From UBA685 sp049889495 (GTDB lineage Bacteria > Pseudomonadota > Alphaproteobacteria > Puniceispirillales > Puniceispirillaceae): 14,818 bases of DNA. Positions 14,458-14,818 of the stretch are shown here, in pieces; position 1 is the first letter of the stretch; each line of letters starts with the position of its first letter. The stretch spans positions 1-14,818 of the forward strand of contig JBMHDH010000064.1 of assembly GCA_049889495.1 (NCBI GenBank), in the 5' to 3' direction. Position numbers and translations under genes: made by a program. The notes beneath the pieces were generated by a model. That model saw only the letters and a program-made list of their open reading frames with translations, did no database searches and was not told the DNA's origin.

Positions 14458-14488
14458 TAGATTTCAATTTTCTTAATATTTTGGCAAA

Positions 14489-14818
14489 TCAGCGGATTTC
14501 TTTTGAATAATAATAACCTGTCACATATTCACCATCGACAAGCGCATAATGCGGGTTTTCCCCAAATTTCTGAAAGCCCATCGCTTCAAAAGAATGGATG
14601 GCTCTTTGTTGTGTGGCGCGCACATCAAGATTGATCACAGAAAAGCCACTGCTTTTGGCATAATCTTCTGCTTCGGCAATCAATCTTTGCGCCAAACCAT
14701 GGCCTCTGGCCCACGGGGCTAGGAAAAAAGTGGTCAATTGACAAGCAAAGGCCTGTGCTTCATTGGCTTTGGGGGGGCGGACAATTTGGCAAGACCCTGC
14801 CATCACCATATCAACCTT
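14489..14818 (-). CDS. GNAT family N-acetyltransferase, C-terminal part, cut by window end
   Basis: An acetyl-CoA-dependent N-acetyltransferase of unknown substrate. The reading frame is open to the window edge (it begins KVDMVMAGSCQIVRP), so the N-terminus lies outside. An internal ATG at 14807-14809 should not be taken as the start, because it would remove the first strands of the fold. The acetyl-CoA pyrophosphate-binding loop is clear (FFLAPWARGHGLAQRLIAEA, the R-G-x-G-x-A pattern), followed by GFSVINLDVRATQQRAIHSF and EAMGFQKFGEN, the usual motif B. It lies just upstream of hisA and may share its transcript, but no histidine-related role is implied by sequence. Confidence 0.86.
   Translation of the reverse strand, partial: KVDMVMAGSCQIVRPPKANEAQAFACQLTTFFLAPWARGHGLAQRLIAEAEDYAKSSGFSVINLDVRATQQRAIHSFEAMGFQKFGENPHYALVDGEYVTGYYYSKEIR

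Noticed and set aside
1..14818. Search by eye for tRNA, rRNA, CRISPR arrays, insertion sequences, phage or defence genes
   Set aside because: None seen; apart from the unknown pair at 1819-3020 the coding regions have recognisable, mostly core bacterial families, and the gaps are short.

Overview
The window looks like ordinary chromosome from an Alphaproteobacterium of moderate to low GC content. The clues are the gene neighbourhoods (rph-rdgB-hemW next to grpE and dnaK; rsmI-yraN-gshB; hisA-hisF-hisE-hinT), the heat-shock promoters of the alphaproteobacterial RpoH type, and protein motifs that fit that class. A marine lineage such as the SAR116 clade is a guess from base composition and compactness only. 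There are no tRNA or rRNA genes, no insertion sequences, no CRISPR array and no phage genes. Coding density is very high and every gap is under about 210 bases.

Layout. (1) 1-1648, minus strand: the 5' part of dnaK (cut by the window start) and grpE. Each is preceded by its own near-perfect RpoH-type promoter, and no CIRCE operator is visible. (2) 1819-3020, plus strand: two genes I cannot assign. One encodes a charged, repeat-bearing, largely disordered protein; the other a double zinc-ribbon protein with one membrane segment. They sit between grpE and rph, where many Alphaproteobacteria carry hrcA. (3) 3152-5730, plus: rph, rdgB and hemW, close-packed. (4) 5699-7387, minus: a lipoprotein with a periplasmic-binding fold of the LpoA/YraM family, whose 3' end overlaps that of hemW. 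(5) 7594-10533, plus: rsmI, yraN, a two-BON-domain lipoprotein (DolP/YraP type) and gshB. (6) 10506-12029, minus: a ComM/YifB AAA+ ATPase, whose end overlaps that of gshB. (7) 12146-14818, minus: hinT, hisE, hisF, hisA and the 3' part of a GNAT acetyltransferase gene that runs off the window.

How they work together. The dnaK/grpE pair is the core of the Hsp70 chaperone machine. The lpoA-like gene, rsmI, yraN and the DolP-like gene reproduce the enterobacterial yraL-yraM-yraN-yraP neighbourhood, without diaA (yraO), and join ribosome methylation to outer-envelope upkeep. The his genes encode three steps of histidine biosynthesis: the HisE pyrophosphohydrolase, the HisA isomerase and the HisF cyclase subunit.

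Nothing here is a clear new defence, mobile or secretion system. The parts most worth a second look are the unknown pair at 1819-3020 in the hrcA position, the paired RpoH promoters without CIRCE (which also decide the grpE start), three in-frame tandem repeats clustered in 1578-2404, and two antisense overlaps between convergent genes.
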